A DNA stretch of 64,000 nt from assembly GCF_900102525.1 (NCBI RefSeq), contig NZ_FNBZ01000007.1, forward strand, positions 310,001 to 374,000. The letters run 5' to 3'. The position numbers and the translations under genes were made by a program. Shown here one piece after another: positions 49,626 to 57,830 of this stretch; within the stretch, counting starts at the first letter, position 1; each line of letters begins with the position of its first letter. A model generated the notes under the pieces. It was not told where the DNA came from. It worked only from the letters and a program-made list of their open reading frames with translations, and made no database searches. Source of the DNA: Allobosea robiniae. GTDB taxonomy: Bacteria; Pseudomonadota; Alphaproteobacteria; Rhizobiales; Beijerinckiaceae.

Positions 49626-50567
49626 ATGAACACCTCTTCGTCTCGCGTCGATGCGCGGTCCAGCGCCCGCCTCTTTTCGGGCCTCGGCATGCGCCAGAAA
49701 CAGGTCCTCTGGGCCTGGTCCTTTCTGGCCGTGCCGGTGCTGTTCTATGCGGTGGTGCGCTTCTATCCGACGCTTGAAGCCTTCTGGATCGCCACCACCA
49801 ACTGGAACCTGCTGACCAAGCCCTCCTTCATCGGGCTGGCCAATTTCAAGCGGCTGATAGCCGATCCGGTGTTCTGGCAGGTCTTCCGCAACACCGCGCT
49901 CTACCTGCTGCTGGGCACACCGATCAGCCTGCTCCTCGCCTTCACCATCGCCTATCATCTCGACCGCGTGCGCTTCCTGCACGGCTTCATCCGGGCTTTG
50001 TATTTCCTGCCCTTCCTGACGACCGCCGCAGCGATGGCCTGGGTCTGGCGCTGGTTCTACCAGCCGGTCCCGATCGGCCTGTTCAACAATCTGCTCGCCG
50101 GGCTCGGCATCGCCCAGCAGCCCTTCCTGCGCTCGACAACGCAATCACTGCCGGCCGTGCTGGCGCCCGCGATCTGGGCCGGCCTTGGCTTCCAGGTCGT
50201 GATCTTCATGGCGGGCCTGCGCGCCATTCCGACGACCTATTACGAGGCCGCTCGCATCGACGGCGTCTCGAACGGGACGATCCTGCGGCGCATCACCTTG
50301 CCGCTGCTCAAGCCGACCATCGTCTTCCTCGTCGTCTTCTCCTCGATCGGGTTCCTGCGGATCTTCGATCAGGTCTACAACATGACCAGCCAGACGAGCA
50401 GCGACCCCGGCGGCCCCCTGAACGCCACCAAGCCGCTCGTGCTGATGATCTACCAGACGGCCTTCTCGTCCTTCGACATGGGCTATGCCGCGGCCCAGAC
50501 CGTCGTGCTCTTCCTCGTGCTGCTCGTGGTCTCGCTGCTGCAGCTCCGGCTGCTAAGGGATCGCTGA
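49626..50567 (+). CDS. ABC sugar importer permease, first (MalF/UgpA-like)
   Basis: 313 residues with six membrane helices after a cytoplasmic tail of about 27 residues (first helix about 28-50, WAWSFLAVPVLFYAVVRFYPTL). The EAA loop is EAARIDGVSNGTILRRITLPLLKPTIVF. The stop overlaps the next permease start by one base (TGATG). The charged N-terminal extension is long but common in this group. Confidence 0.9.
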   Translation: MNTSSSRVDARSSARLFSGLGMRQKQVLWAWSFLAVPVLFYAVVRFYPTLEAFWIATTNWNLLTKPSFIGLANFKRLIADPVFWQVFRNTALYLLLGTPISLLLAFTIAYHLDRVRFLHGFIRALYFLPFLTTAAAMAWVWRWFYQPVPIGLFNNLLAGLGIAQQPFLRSTTQSLPAVLAPAIWAGLGFQVVIFMAGLRAIPTTYYEAARIDGVSNGTILRRITLPLLKPTIVFLVVFSSIGFLRIFDQVYNMTSQTSSDPGGPLNATKPLVLMIYQTAFSSFDMGYAAAQTVVLFLVLLVVSLLQLRLLRDR

Positions 50568-51406
50568 TGAGCACCGCCTCCCCCATGGCCCTGCGCATCG
50601 AGCCCGGCCGCATCCTCACCTGGCTCCTGCTCTTCGGCGGCGGCCTGCTGATGGTGACGCCGCTCGCCTTCATGTTCGCGACCTCGCTGAAGGATTCCTC
50701 CGAGATCTACGATCTCGCCTTCTTCCCGGCCCATCCGACGCTCGGCAACTACGTGACCGTGCTCTCGGACGGCCGCTTCCTGCGCTGGTTCGCCAATTCC
50801 TTCGGCATCGCCACGGCGGTCACGCTCTCGAACGTCTTCTTCGACAGCCTCGTCGGCTACACCCTCGCGAAATTCCAGTTCCGCGGCCGCTATCTCGTCT
50901 TCATCGCCATCCTCTCGACGCTGATGATCCCGACCGAGATGCTGGTCATCCCCTGGTACGTCATGGCCAAGAACTTCGGCTGGCTCGACAGCTACTGGGG
51001 CATCATGTTCCCAGGGCTCATGACGGCCTTCGGCACCTTCCTGATGAAGCAGTTCTTCGAGACCGTGCCGAACGACTTCCTCGAAGCCGCCCGCATCGAC
51101 GGCCTCAACGAATTCGCAATCTTCTGGCGCATCGCCATGCCATTGGTGACGCCTGCCCTCTCGGCACTGGCGATCTTCACCTTCCTCAGCAACTGGACCG
51201 CCTTCATCTGGCCGCTGATCGTGACGACCAGCAAGGAGCTCTACACCTTGCCGGTCGGCCTCACGAGCTTCGCGGTGGAATCGCAGGTCCAGTGGGAACT
51301 GATCATGACGGGCGCGGCGCTGGCGACCCTGCCGACGCTGACCGTCTTCCTGCTGCTCCAGCGCTACATCGTGCGCGGCGTGGTCCTCGCCGGTCTCAAG
51401 GGCTGA
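50567..51406 (+). CDS. ABC sugar importer permease, second (MalG/UgpE-like)
   Basis: 279 residues with six membrane helices. The N-terminal LTWLLLFGGGLLMVTPLAFMFATSLKDSSEIYDLAFFPAHPTLGNY is typical of MalG-type proteins, as is the EAA loop EAARIDGLNEFAIFWRIAMPLVTPALSA and the ending SFAVESQVQWELIMTGAALATLPTLTVFLLLQRYIVRGVVLAGLKG. It ends five bases before the lyase gene, so the catabolic genes belong to the transport operon. Confidence 0.92.
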   Translation: MSTASPMALRIEPGRILTWLLLFGGGLLMVTPLAFMFATSLKDSSEIYDLAFFPAHPTLGNYVTVLSDGRFLRWFANSFGIATAVTLSNVFFDSLVGYTLAKFQFRGRYLVFIAILSTLMIPTEMLVIPWYVMAKNFGWLDSYWGIMFPGLMTAFGTFLMKQFFETVPNDFLEAARIDGLNEFAIFWRIAMPLVTPALSALAIFTFLSNWTAFIWPLIVTTSKELYTLPVGLTSFAVESQVQWELIMTGAALATLPTLTVFLLLQRYIVRGVVLAGLKG

Positions 51407-51411
51407 TTGCC

Positions 51412-52926
51412 ATGACGAAAACCGATCCAAGGGCGAGCGACACCTCCGTCTTCCCCGATCCCGTCTACAAGGAGACCGTGCTGCGCCCGCTCTTCGACGG
51501 AGCCAAGACGCATCATGTCCAGAGCTTCCGCGCCATCGACCGTGCCCATCTCGTCATGCTCGCGGAGACGGGCATCCTGCCACGCGCCACGGCAGGCCGC
51601 ATCGCCCGAGCGCTCGATGCGATCGACAGCGAGATCGATCCCGCCGCCCTGAGCTATGACGGCACGGTCGAGGATTACTTCTTCCTGATCGAGGCCGAGC
51701 TGAAGAAGCGCCTGCCGGCGGACGATGCCGGGCGCCTCCATACCGGCCGCTCGCGCAACGATATCGACCACACGCTGTTCAAGCTCGCGCTCAAGCCGCG
51801 GCTCGACCATATGGCCGGCCTGCTGCGTGCGCTCATCACCGCGACCCTCGACCTCGCCGAGCGCGAGAAGGCGACATTGATCGTCGCCTATACCCATGGC
51901 CAGCCGGCCCAGCCGACCACCTTCGGCCATTACCTCTCAGCCGCGACCGAGGTGATGCTGCGCGACCATGAGCGGCTGGTGCAGGCACGCGCCCTGCTCG
52001 ATCTCTCGCCGATGGGCGCGGCCGCGATCACCACCTCGGGCTTCCCGCTGGACCGCGCCCGCGTCGCGCATCTGCTCGGCTTCGCCGCTCCGCTGCAGAA
52101 TTCCTATGGCTGCATCGCCGCGATCGACTACCTGACCGCGACCTACAGCGCGGTCGAGCTCGTCTTCCTGCATCTTGGCCGGCTGATCCAGGACCTGCAG
52201 GTCTGGACCGCGTTCGAGGTCGGCCAGCTCTATGTGCCCAATGCCTTCGTGCAGATCTCCTCGATCATGCCGCAGAAGCGCAATCCCGTCCCGATCGAGC
52301 ATCTGCGCCACCTCGCCTCGCAAACCGTGGCGCGCGCCCGCATGGTCCGGGACATCGTCCACAATACGCCCTTCACCGACATGAACGACGCCGAGGGCGA
52401 AACCAACGAAGCCGGCTATCAGGCCTTCGCGACGGGCGAGCGCGTGCTGAGCCTCCTCGCCGCGTTGCTGCCGGCGCTTCAGGTCGACGGGCGTCGCGTC
52501 GCCGAGAACATCCGCCGCTCATGCATCACCATCACCGAGCTTGCCGATACGCTCGTCCGGTCGGAGGGCCTCTCCTTCCGCACCGCTCATGAGATCGCGG
52601 CCGATGTCGCCCGGGCCGTGGTCGCGGCCGACGGCGACCTGCCGCGCGATGGCTATGCGCCCTTCCAGAAGGCCTTCCGCGAGCATGCCGGCCGCGAACC
52701 GCAACTGGACGAGGCCGCCTTCGCCGAGGCCGTCTCGCCCGAGCATTTCGTCGCGGTGCGCGAGCGCTTCGGCGGGCCGGGACCGCAGGCGCTGGCTGCC
52801 GCCTTCGCCGGCTATCGCGGCGTCCTCGTCGCGGCAGGCCTCGCCGCAACCGCGACCGCCGCGCGCGAGGCTTCCGCGCGCCATGAACTCGACGCCGCCT
52901 TCGCGGATCTGATGGGAGCAGCCTGA
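51412..52926 (+). CDS. Argininosuccinate-lyase-like enzyme of the fumarase/aspartase superfamily
   Basis: 504 residues. Superfamily signatures are intact: LHTGRSRNDID (about 109-119), YTHGQPAQPTTFGHYL with the general-acid His162, and the mobile loop SSIMPQKRNPVPIEHLRH (283-300). This is far closer to ArgH than to fumarase or aspartase. The chemistry would be anti-elimination of fumarate from an N-substituted aspartate or succinate. It is encoded inside a sugar importer operon with a PfkB kinase and a SIS enzyme, and no arginine genes are near, so argininosuccinate is an unlikely substrate. Compare EDDS lyase, an ArgH relative acting on another N-substituted aspartate. ATG at 51412 is used; a longer start would overlap the permease gene in another frame. 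Confidence 0.82.
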   Translation: MTKTDPRASDTSVFPDPVYKETVLRPLFDGAKTHHVQSFRAIDRAHLVMLAETGILPRATAGRIARALDAIDSEIDPAALSYDGTVEDYFFLIEAELKKRLPADDAGRLHTGRSRNDIDHTLFKLALKPRLDHMAGLLRALITATLDLAEREKATLIVAYTHGQPAQPTTFGHYLSAATEVMLRDHERLVQARALLDLSPMGAAAITTSGFPLDRARVAHLLGFAAPLQNSYGCIAAIDYLTATYSAVELVFLHLGRLIQDLQVWTAFEVGQLYVPNAFVQISSIMPQKRNPVPIEHLRHLASQTVARARMVRDIVHNTPFTDMNDAEGETNEAGYQAFATGERVLSLLAALLPALQVDGRRVAENIRRSCITITELADTLVRSEGLSFRTAHEIAADVARAVVAADGDLPRDGYAPFQKAFREHAGREPQLDEAAFAEAVSPEHFVAVRERFGGPGPQALAAAFAGYRGVLVAAGLAATATAAREASARHELDAAFADLMGAA

Positions 52927-54002
52927 TGGCGGGTATCGAGCTTCAGGGGCTGGTCAAGCGCTACGGCAAGACGCAGGTCGTGCACGGCATCGATCTCACG
53001 ATCGAGGACGGCGAATTCGTCGTCTTCGTCGGCCCCTCCGGCTGCGGCAAGTCGACGACTTTGCGCATGATCGCCGGTCTCGAAGAGATCGATGGCGGCA
53101 CCATCACCATCGGCGAGCGGCCCGTGAACCGGCTGGAGCCGAAGGAGCGGAACATCGCCATGGTGTTCCAGAACTACGCGATCTATCCGCATATGAGCGT
53201 CGCCGAGAATATCGGCTTCGGTCTCTATACGGCCAAGCTCGACAAGGCCGAGAAGCGCCGCCGCATCGAGGAGACCGCCCGCATCCTCGGCCTCGAACCG
53301 CTGCTGGAGCGCAAGCCCTCGGCACTATCAGGCGGCCAGCGCCAGCGCGTCGCCATCGGCCGCGCCATGGTTCGCGACCCCTCGGCCTTCCTGTTCGACG
53401 AGCCGCTCTCCAATCTCGACGCGCAATTGCGCGCGCAGATGCGCCTGGAGATCAAGCGCCTGCACCAGCGGCTCGGCCGCACCATCGTCTTCGTCACGCA
53501 TGATCAGGTCGAGGCGATGACGCTGGCCGACCGGATCGTGGTGATGCGCGACGGCCGGATCCTGCAGGTCGGCGCACCGATGGAGCTCTACGAGAAGCCG
53601 GCCGACGTCTTCACCGCCCGCTTCATCGGCTCCCCGACGATGAACATCCTACCTGGCAGGACCACCGCCGCCGACGGCAAGCCGGCGCTGGAACTCGCCG
53701 GCAACACCATCGCCCTGCCCCTGCGCCCGGCAGCACTCCCCTCCGAGGCCCTGGTCGGCGTCCGCCCGCAGGAGCTGCGCGTGCTCGCGTCCGGCGACAA
53801 CGCCGATCTCGTCCTCACCGGCAAGGTCGCAGTCGTCGAGCCGCTCGGCTCGGAAACCTTCGTGCATGTCGAGCATGGCGACGGGCTGATCCTCGCCTCG
53901 GCTTCGGCCAAGGCGCCGCCGGTCGTCGGTCACGACGTCCGGCTCGGCGCCGGCATCGATGCCTTGCGCCTGTTCGACGCGGCAACCGAGCGCGCCCTAT
54001 GA
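52926..54002 (+). CDS. ABC sugar importer ATP-binding protein (MsmK/UgpC-like)
   Basis: 358 residues. The nucleotide-binding domain has Walker A GPSGCGKSTT, Q-loop VFQNYAIYPHMSVAENIGFG, signature LSGGQRQRVAIGRAMVR and Walker B FLFDEPLSNLD. A C-terminal MalK-type regulatory domain (about 240-355) includes GSPTMNILPG and LVGVRPQELRVL. It starts on the last base of the lyase stop (TGATG) and overlaps the kinase gene by four bases. Confidence 0.93.
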   Translation: MAGIELQGLVKRYGKTQVVHGIDLTIEDGEFVVFVGPSGCGKSTTLRMIAGLEEIDGGTITIGERPVNRLEPKERNIAMVFQNYAIYPHMSVAENIGFGLYTAKLDKAEKRRRIEETARILGLEPLLERKPSALSGGQRQRVAIGRAMVRDPSAFLFDEPLSNLDAQLRAQMRLEIKRLHQRLGRTIVFVTHDQVEAMTLADRIVVMRDGRILQVGAPMELYEKPADVFTARFIGSPTMNILPGRTTAADGKPALELAGNTIALPLRPAALPSEALVGVRPQELRVLASGDNADLVLTGKVAVVEPLGSETFVHVEHGDGLILASASAKAPPVVGHDVRLGAGIDALRLFDAATERAL

Positions 54003-54946
54003 TCACTGGGCGCGACCTTGTTCTCAGCATCGGCCGGCTCTACTGCGACATCGTCTTCCGCGGGCTCGACGCGATGCCGCGCCTCGGCGAGGAACGTTTC
54101 GCCGAGACGGTCGCGATCGTGCCGGGCGGCGGCGGCTTCATCACGGCTGCCCATCTCGCTGCGCTCGGAACGCGCACGGGCCTGCTCGCCCGCATCGGCA
54201 CGGATCCACTCTCGGGCACGCTGGCGCCGGCACTGGCCGATAGCGGTGTCGACCTCCGCTGGCTCGAACGCACGCCCGAGGCCGGCCCGCAACCGACCGT
54301 CGTCATGGTGCAGGATGGTGAGCGCGCCTTCCTGTCCCGGCGCGCCGGCAGCGCCCGCCCGGCGACACTGGATTCAGCCCTTGCCGAACCCACCGCGCGC
54401 CATCTCCACATCGCCGAATTCGCCACGCTCGCCGAGATCCCCGACCTGATCGACCGGGCGAAGCATGCCGGCCTCACCGTCTCGCTCGATCCGAGCTGGG
54501 ATGATGACTGGATCCGCCGGCCCGACCTGATCGCACGGGCTGCCGGCGCCGATATCTTCCTGCCCAACGCGGCCGAGGCGCGTGCGATCGCTGCCTGCGA
54601 GGACCTCGACCAAGCTGGTCAACGCCTCGCCCGCCATTTCCCGGTCGTGGTCGTCAAGGACGGGGCCAATGGTGCATGGCTGTTCCGGCATGACAGCGCC
54701 TTCGCCGTGCCAGCGCCCGAGGGCGGACCGGTGCTCGACACGACGGGAGCGGGCGACGCGTTCAATGCCGGCTTCCTCGCAGCCTGGCTCGCCGGGCGCT
54801 CGCCCGAACAGGCTTTGGCGGAGGGCGTTTCCTGCGGCACCCTGTCGGTGCGCTCGGTCGGTGGAGCCGGGACCCGGCTCGATCCCGCCGATGTCGATGC
54901 CATGAGCCGGGACCTGCTGCACAGCCATGACCGGATCGATGCCTGA
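53999..54946 (+). CDS. PfkB-family carbohydrate kinase
   Basis: 315 residues, a ribokinase-type fold. The N-terminal GGGGFITAAHLAALGTRTGLLARIGTD carries the substrate-side di-glycine motif. The C-terminal signature is LDTTGAGDAFNAGFLAAWL, with catalytic Asp253 in GAGD. VVVKDGANGAWLF lies in the nucleotide-binding part. Members phosphorylate sugars or amino sugars such as tagatose, fructoselysine or fructosamines. With the SIS enzyme after it, a sugar or amino sugar 6-phosphate is the likely product. It overlaps its neighbours at both ends. Confidence 0.87.
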   Translation: MITGRDLVLSIGRLYCDIVFRGLDAMPRLGEERFAETVAIVPGGGGFITAAHLAALGTRTGLLARIGTDPLSGTLAPALADSGVDLRWLERTPEAGPQPTVVMVQDGERAFLSRRAGSARPATLDSALAEPTARHLHIAEFATLAEIPDLIDRAKHAGLTVSLDPSWDDDWIRRPDLIARAAGADIFLPNAAEARAIAACEDLDQAGQRLARHFPVVVVKDGANGAWLFRHDSAFAVPAPEGGPVLDTTGAGDAFNAGFLAAWLAGRSPEQALAEGVSCGTLSVRSVGGAGTRLDPADVDAMSRDLLHSHDRIDA

Positions 54947-55964
54947 AGCGCTCCTCACCCGCGAGGCGTCGGAAGCAGCCGAGGTCGCCGCCCGTCAGAT
55001 TTCGGCCAATGCCAGCGCCATGGAGCGGCTCAGCGAGCGCTTGCGCCGGCGCAGGCCCGCCTTCATCGCGACCTGTGCCCGCGGCTCCTCCGACCATGCC
55101 ATGACCTATGCCAAGTACCTGCTGGAGCGGACGCTCGGCTTGCCCGTCGCCTCGCTGGGCCCCAGCCTCGCCTCGGTCTATCGCGAAGAGCTCGATTTGT
55201 CCGAGGCCGTGTTCATCGCCGCCTCGCAATCCGGCCGCAGCCCCGACACGCTCCAGTTGACCGAGACCGCCAGGCGCGGCGGCGCGCTGACGATCGGGCT
55301 GATCAACGACATGGCCTCGCCGCTCGCCGGGCTGGTCGACGTCGCCTTGCCCCTCGGCGCCGGTCCCGAGACCAGCGTCGCCGCAACCAAGAGCTTCCTC
55401 GCCACCGGCATTGCCCTCCTGCATCTCGCCGCGGCCTGGAGCTGCGAGCGGAGCCTGGCCGACGCGCTCGTCAGGTCGCCGGAACTGCTCAGGCAGGCCG
55501 GTCTCTGCGACTGGTCGCCCTTCTTCCGGCGCCTTGAGCACGCAACCAGTCTCTACGTCATCGGCCGCGGGCTCGGGCTCGGAATCGCCCAGGAAATGGC
55601 GCTGAAATTCAAGGAAACCTGCCGCATCCATGCCGAGGCGTTCAGCGCGGCAGAAGTGCTGCACGGGCCGCTGGCGCTGGTGGGGCCGGGCTTTCCGGCG
55701 CTGGTGCTCGATCCCGCCGACGAAGGCAGCGACAGCACGCTCTCGGTTGCCCGCAGCTTGGCCGCTCTGGGCGCTGAAATCGCCTATGCCGGCTCCGAGG
55801 CGGCACCGGGCCTCGCCCTGCCCGTGCCGCCGGAGCCGCCGGCCGTGCTCATGCCGCTCCTGCAGGCGCGCGCCTTCTACGGCGGCATCGCGGCGCTCGC
55901 AGCCGCACGCGGGCTCGATCCTGACCGTCCGCCGCATCTGCGCAAGGTCACGCAGACGCTTTGA
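54927..55964 (+). CDS. Double-SIS-domain sugar isomerase/deaminase (NagB-II/GlmS-isomerase-like)
   Basis: 345 residues from the first ATG (the second, at 54939, is also plausible). The N-terminus LTREASEAAEVAARQISANASAMERLSERL precedes SIS domain 1 (CARGSSDHAMTYAKYLLE, and IAASQSGRSPDTLQ at the phosphate-binding loop, then AATKSF). SIS domain 2 contains IGRGLGLGIAQEMALKFKETCRIHAEAFSAAEVLHGPLALV. This is the layout of the GlmS isomerase half without its glutaminase, as in NagB-II glucosamine-6-phosphate deaminases and FrlB-type deglycases. It probably removes an amine or ammonia from a phosphorylated amino sugar. It overlaps the kinase gene by up to 20 bases. Confidence 0.82.
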   Translation: MTGSMPEALLTREASEAAEVAARQISANASAMERLSERLRRRRPAFIATCARGSSDHAMTYAKYLLERTLGLPVASLGPSLASVYREELDLSEAVFIAASQSGRSPDTLQLTETARRGGALTIGLINDMASPLAGLVDVALPLGAGPETSVAATKSFLATGIALLHLAAAWSCERSLADALVRSPELLRQAGLCDWSPFFRRLEHATSLYVIGRGLGLGIAQEMALKFKETCRIHAEAFSAAEVLHGPLALVGPGFPALVLDPADEGSDSTLSVARSLAALGAEIAYAGSEAAPGLALPVPPEPPAVLMPLLQARAFYGGIAALAAARGLDPDRPPHLRKVTQTL

Positions 55965-55970
55965 GCCGCG

Positions 55971-55989
55971 ACCGGGCACTGGGCCCGGT
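55971..55989 (+). terminator. Short hairpin between the SIS and Rid genes
   Basis: ACCGGGC and GCCCGGT form seven pairs around a five-base loop, just after the SIS stop. No T-run follows. It may partly separate expression of the Rid gene from the operon. Confidence 0.35.
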
Positions 55990-56050
55990 TCCGTCGATGC
56001 GCAGCTTGCTCTAGACCTGATGCGACCCTGCGCCTCCGGATCATCAGCTC

Positions 56051-56437
56051 ATGAAACAGCCGCTCACCCCCGCTTCGCTCGCCCCGCCCTTCGGGCAGTA
56101 TTCACATGGCATGAAGGCCGACGCACGCGGCGTCCTCCTGACCTCCGGCCAGCTCGGCGTCAGCAGCGACGGCAGCGTCCCCGACGATGCCGGCGAGCAG
56201 GCCCGCATCTGCTTCGAGAGCATCGCTGCGATCCTGCGCGAGGGCGGGCTGTCGATGGCGAATATCGTGCGCCTCAACGCCTTCGTCACCGACCGCCGGT
56301 ACATGCCGGCCTATATGAAGGCGCGCGACGAGGCCCTGGCGGATTGCCCGGTGAAGCCGGCCTCGACACTGGTGATCGTCTCAGGCTTCAGCCGCCTGGA
56401 ATTCATGGTCGAGGTCGAGGCGACGGCCGTCTACTAA
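56051..56437 (+). CDS. Rid-superfamily protein without the usual catalytic arginine
   Basis: 128 residues of the YjgF/Rid fold: APPFGQYSHGMKADARGVLLTSGQLGVSSDG, then DAGEQARICFESIAAILREGGLSMANIVRLNAFVTDRRYMPAYMKARDE, and the closing FMVEVEATAVY. In RidA enzymes the segment before the last strands reads PARS.V. Here it is KPASTLVIV, so the Arg that grips the carboxylate of the iminoacid seems to be replaced by Ser. It therefore probably belongs to a non-deaminase Rid group. It follows the SIS gene by 86 bases on the same strand and is likely part of the same operon. It converges with the minus-strand ATPase gene, 27 bases apart. Confidence 0.82.
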   Translation: MKQPLTPASLAPPFGQYSHGMKADARGVLLTSGQLGVSSDGSVPDDAGEQARICFESIAAILREGGLSMANIVRLNAFVTDRRYMPAYMKARDEALADCPVKPASTLVIVSGFSRLEFMVEVEATAVY

Positions 56438-56464
56438 GCCGGCCGGGCCTCTATCCCCGGACGC

Positions 56465-57196
56465 TCAATGAGCGCCCGCCTTGACGAAATTCGCCAGTTC
56501 CGGCGTCTGCGGATTGGCGAAGAGTTCCTTCGACGGCCCGCTCTCCCAGATCAGCCCCTGGTGCATGAAGACGGTGGTGTCGGCCACCGTGCGCGCGAAA
56601 TTCATCTCGTGCGTCACCAGCAGCATGGTCATGCCGCCCTTGGCGAGCTTCTCCATGACGATCAGCACCTCGCCGGTGAGTTCGGGATCGAGCGCCGAGG
56701 TGACCTCGTCGAACAGCATCACCTTGGGCTGCATCGCCAGCGAACGGGCGATCGCGACGCGCTGCTGCTGGCCGCCCGAGAGATTATCCGGATAGCTGTC
56801 GAATTTCTCGGAGAGCCCGACCTGCGCCAGCACGTCCTTGGCGAGCGCCAGGGCCTGCGCCTGCGGCACGTTCTTGGTGATGCGCGGCGAGAGCATGATG
56901 TTCTGCCCCACCGTCAGGTGCGGGAACAGGTTGTAGCTCTGGAAGACGATGCCGACATCCTTGCGCAATTCGCGCAGTTTCGTCGGGTCTTGCGTCATCA
57001 CATGGCCGGCGACCTCGATCTTGCCGGCGTGGAAGGTCTCGAGCCCGTTGATGCAACGCAGGAGCGTCGACTTGCCCGAGCCCGACCGGCCGATGATCGC
57101 GACCACCTGGCCCGTATCGACGCTGAGCGAAACGCCTTTCAGCACCTCCAGCGAACCGAAGCGCTTATGGATGTCTTCAATGAGAACGGCTGGCAT
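56465..57196 (-). CDS. Polar amino acid ABC importer ATP-binding protein (GlnQ/HisP-like)
   Basis: 243 residues with a complete nucleotide-binding domain and no extra C-terminal domain, as for GlnQ. Walker A is GRSGSGKST, the Q-loop VFQSYNLFPHLTVGQNIML, signature LSGGQQQRVAIARSL and Walker B VMLFDEVTSALDPE. The H-loop is in LLVTHEMNFA. It overlaps the upstream permease gene by 20 bases and is the last gene of its operon. Confidence 0.93.
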   Translation of the reverse strand: MPAVLIEDIHKRFGSLEVLKGVSLSVDTGQVVAIIGRSGSGKSTLLRCINGLETFHAGKIEVAGHVMTQDPTKLRELRKDVGIVFQSYNLFPHLTVGQNIMLSPRITKNVPQAQALALAKDVLAQVGLSEKFDSYPDNLSGGQQQRVAIARSLAMQPKVMLFDEVTSALDPELTGEVLIVMEKLAKGGMTMLLVTHEMNFARTVADTTVFMHQGLIWESGPSKELFANPQTPELANFVKAGAH

Positions 57197-57830
57197 TCAT
57201 CACCTTTTCGAGATGGCGGCTGAGCCGGGAGAGCGGGAAGCAGATCGCGAAATAGATCGCTGCGACCACGGTGAAGATCTGAAAGGCCTGGTAGGTCGCG
57301 TTGTTGACCAGCATGCCGGCGCGCATCAGGTCGACGAAGCCGACGACCTGCACGATCGAGGTGTTTTTCACGAGCTGCACGAGGAAGCCGACCGTCGGCG
57401 GCAGCGAGATGCGGACCGCCTGCGGCAAGATCACGTGGCGGTAGGTCTGCGCCGGCGAATGCGCCAGCGACATCGAGGCTTCCCATTGCTGGCGCGGCAC
57501 GGATTCGATCGAGCCGCGCCAGATCTCGGCGAGATAGGCCGAGACATAGATCGACAGCGAGGCCGAGGCCGCAAGGAAGGGCGGCAATTCGACGCCGAGA
57601 GCCGAGAGCCCGTAATAGCTCATGAACAGCACCATGAGCACCGGGATCGACTGGATCACCAGGATGTAGCCGCCCGCGAAGCGTCGCAGCCAGCGGATGC
57701 GCGACAGGCGCATGAGCGCGAAGGCGCCGCCGATGATGCTCCCGATGAAGAAAGCGATGACGGTGAGCGCCAGCGTCCAGCCGGCGGAGCGCAGGATAAA
57801 GAGGATTTCCGGCCAACCGAAGGTCTGCAT
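57177..57830 (-). CDS. Polar amino acid ABC importer permease, HisQ/HisM-like (first of two)
   Basis: 217 residues with about five membrane helices: a first at 15-40 (GWTLALTVIAFFIGSIIGGAFALMRLS), then VIQSIPVLMVLFMSYYGLSALG. The EAA loop reads QWEASMSLAHSPAQTYRHVILPQAVRISLPP, a close match to the amino acid permease family. It starts on the last base of the previous permease's stop. Confidence 0.92.
   Translation of the reverse strand: MQTFGWPEILFILRSAGWTLALTVIAFFIGSIIGGAFALMRLSRIRWLRRFAGGYILVIQSIPVLMVLFMSYYGLSALGVELPPFLAASASLSIYVSAYLAEIWRGSIESVPRQQWEASMSLAHSPAQTYRHVILPQAVRISLPPTVGFLVQLVKNTSIVQVVGFVDLMRAGMLVNNATYQAFQIFTVVAAIYFAICFPLSRLSRHLEKVMNASRSH

Noticed and set aside
51412..52926. True argininosuccinate lyase (argH)
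   Set aside because: Motifs are ArgH-like, but the gene is embedded in a sugar importer operon with kinase and SIS genes and no arginine biosynthesis gene is near. A symbol was therefore withheld.
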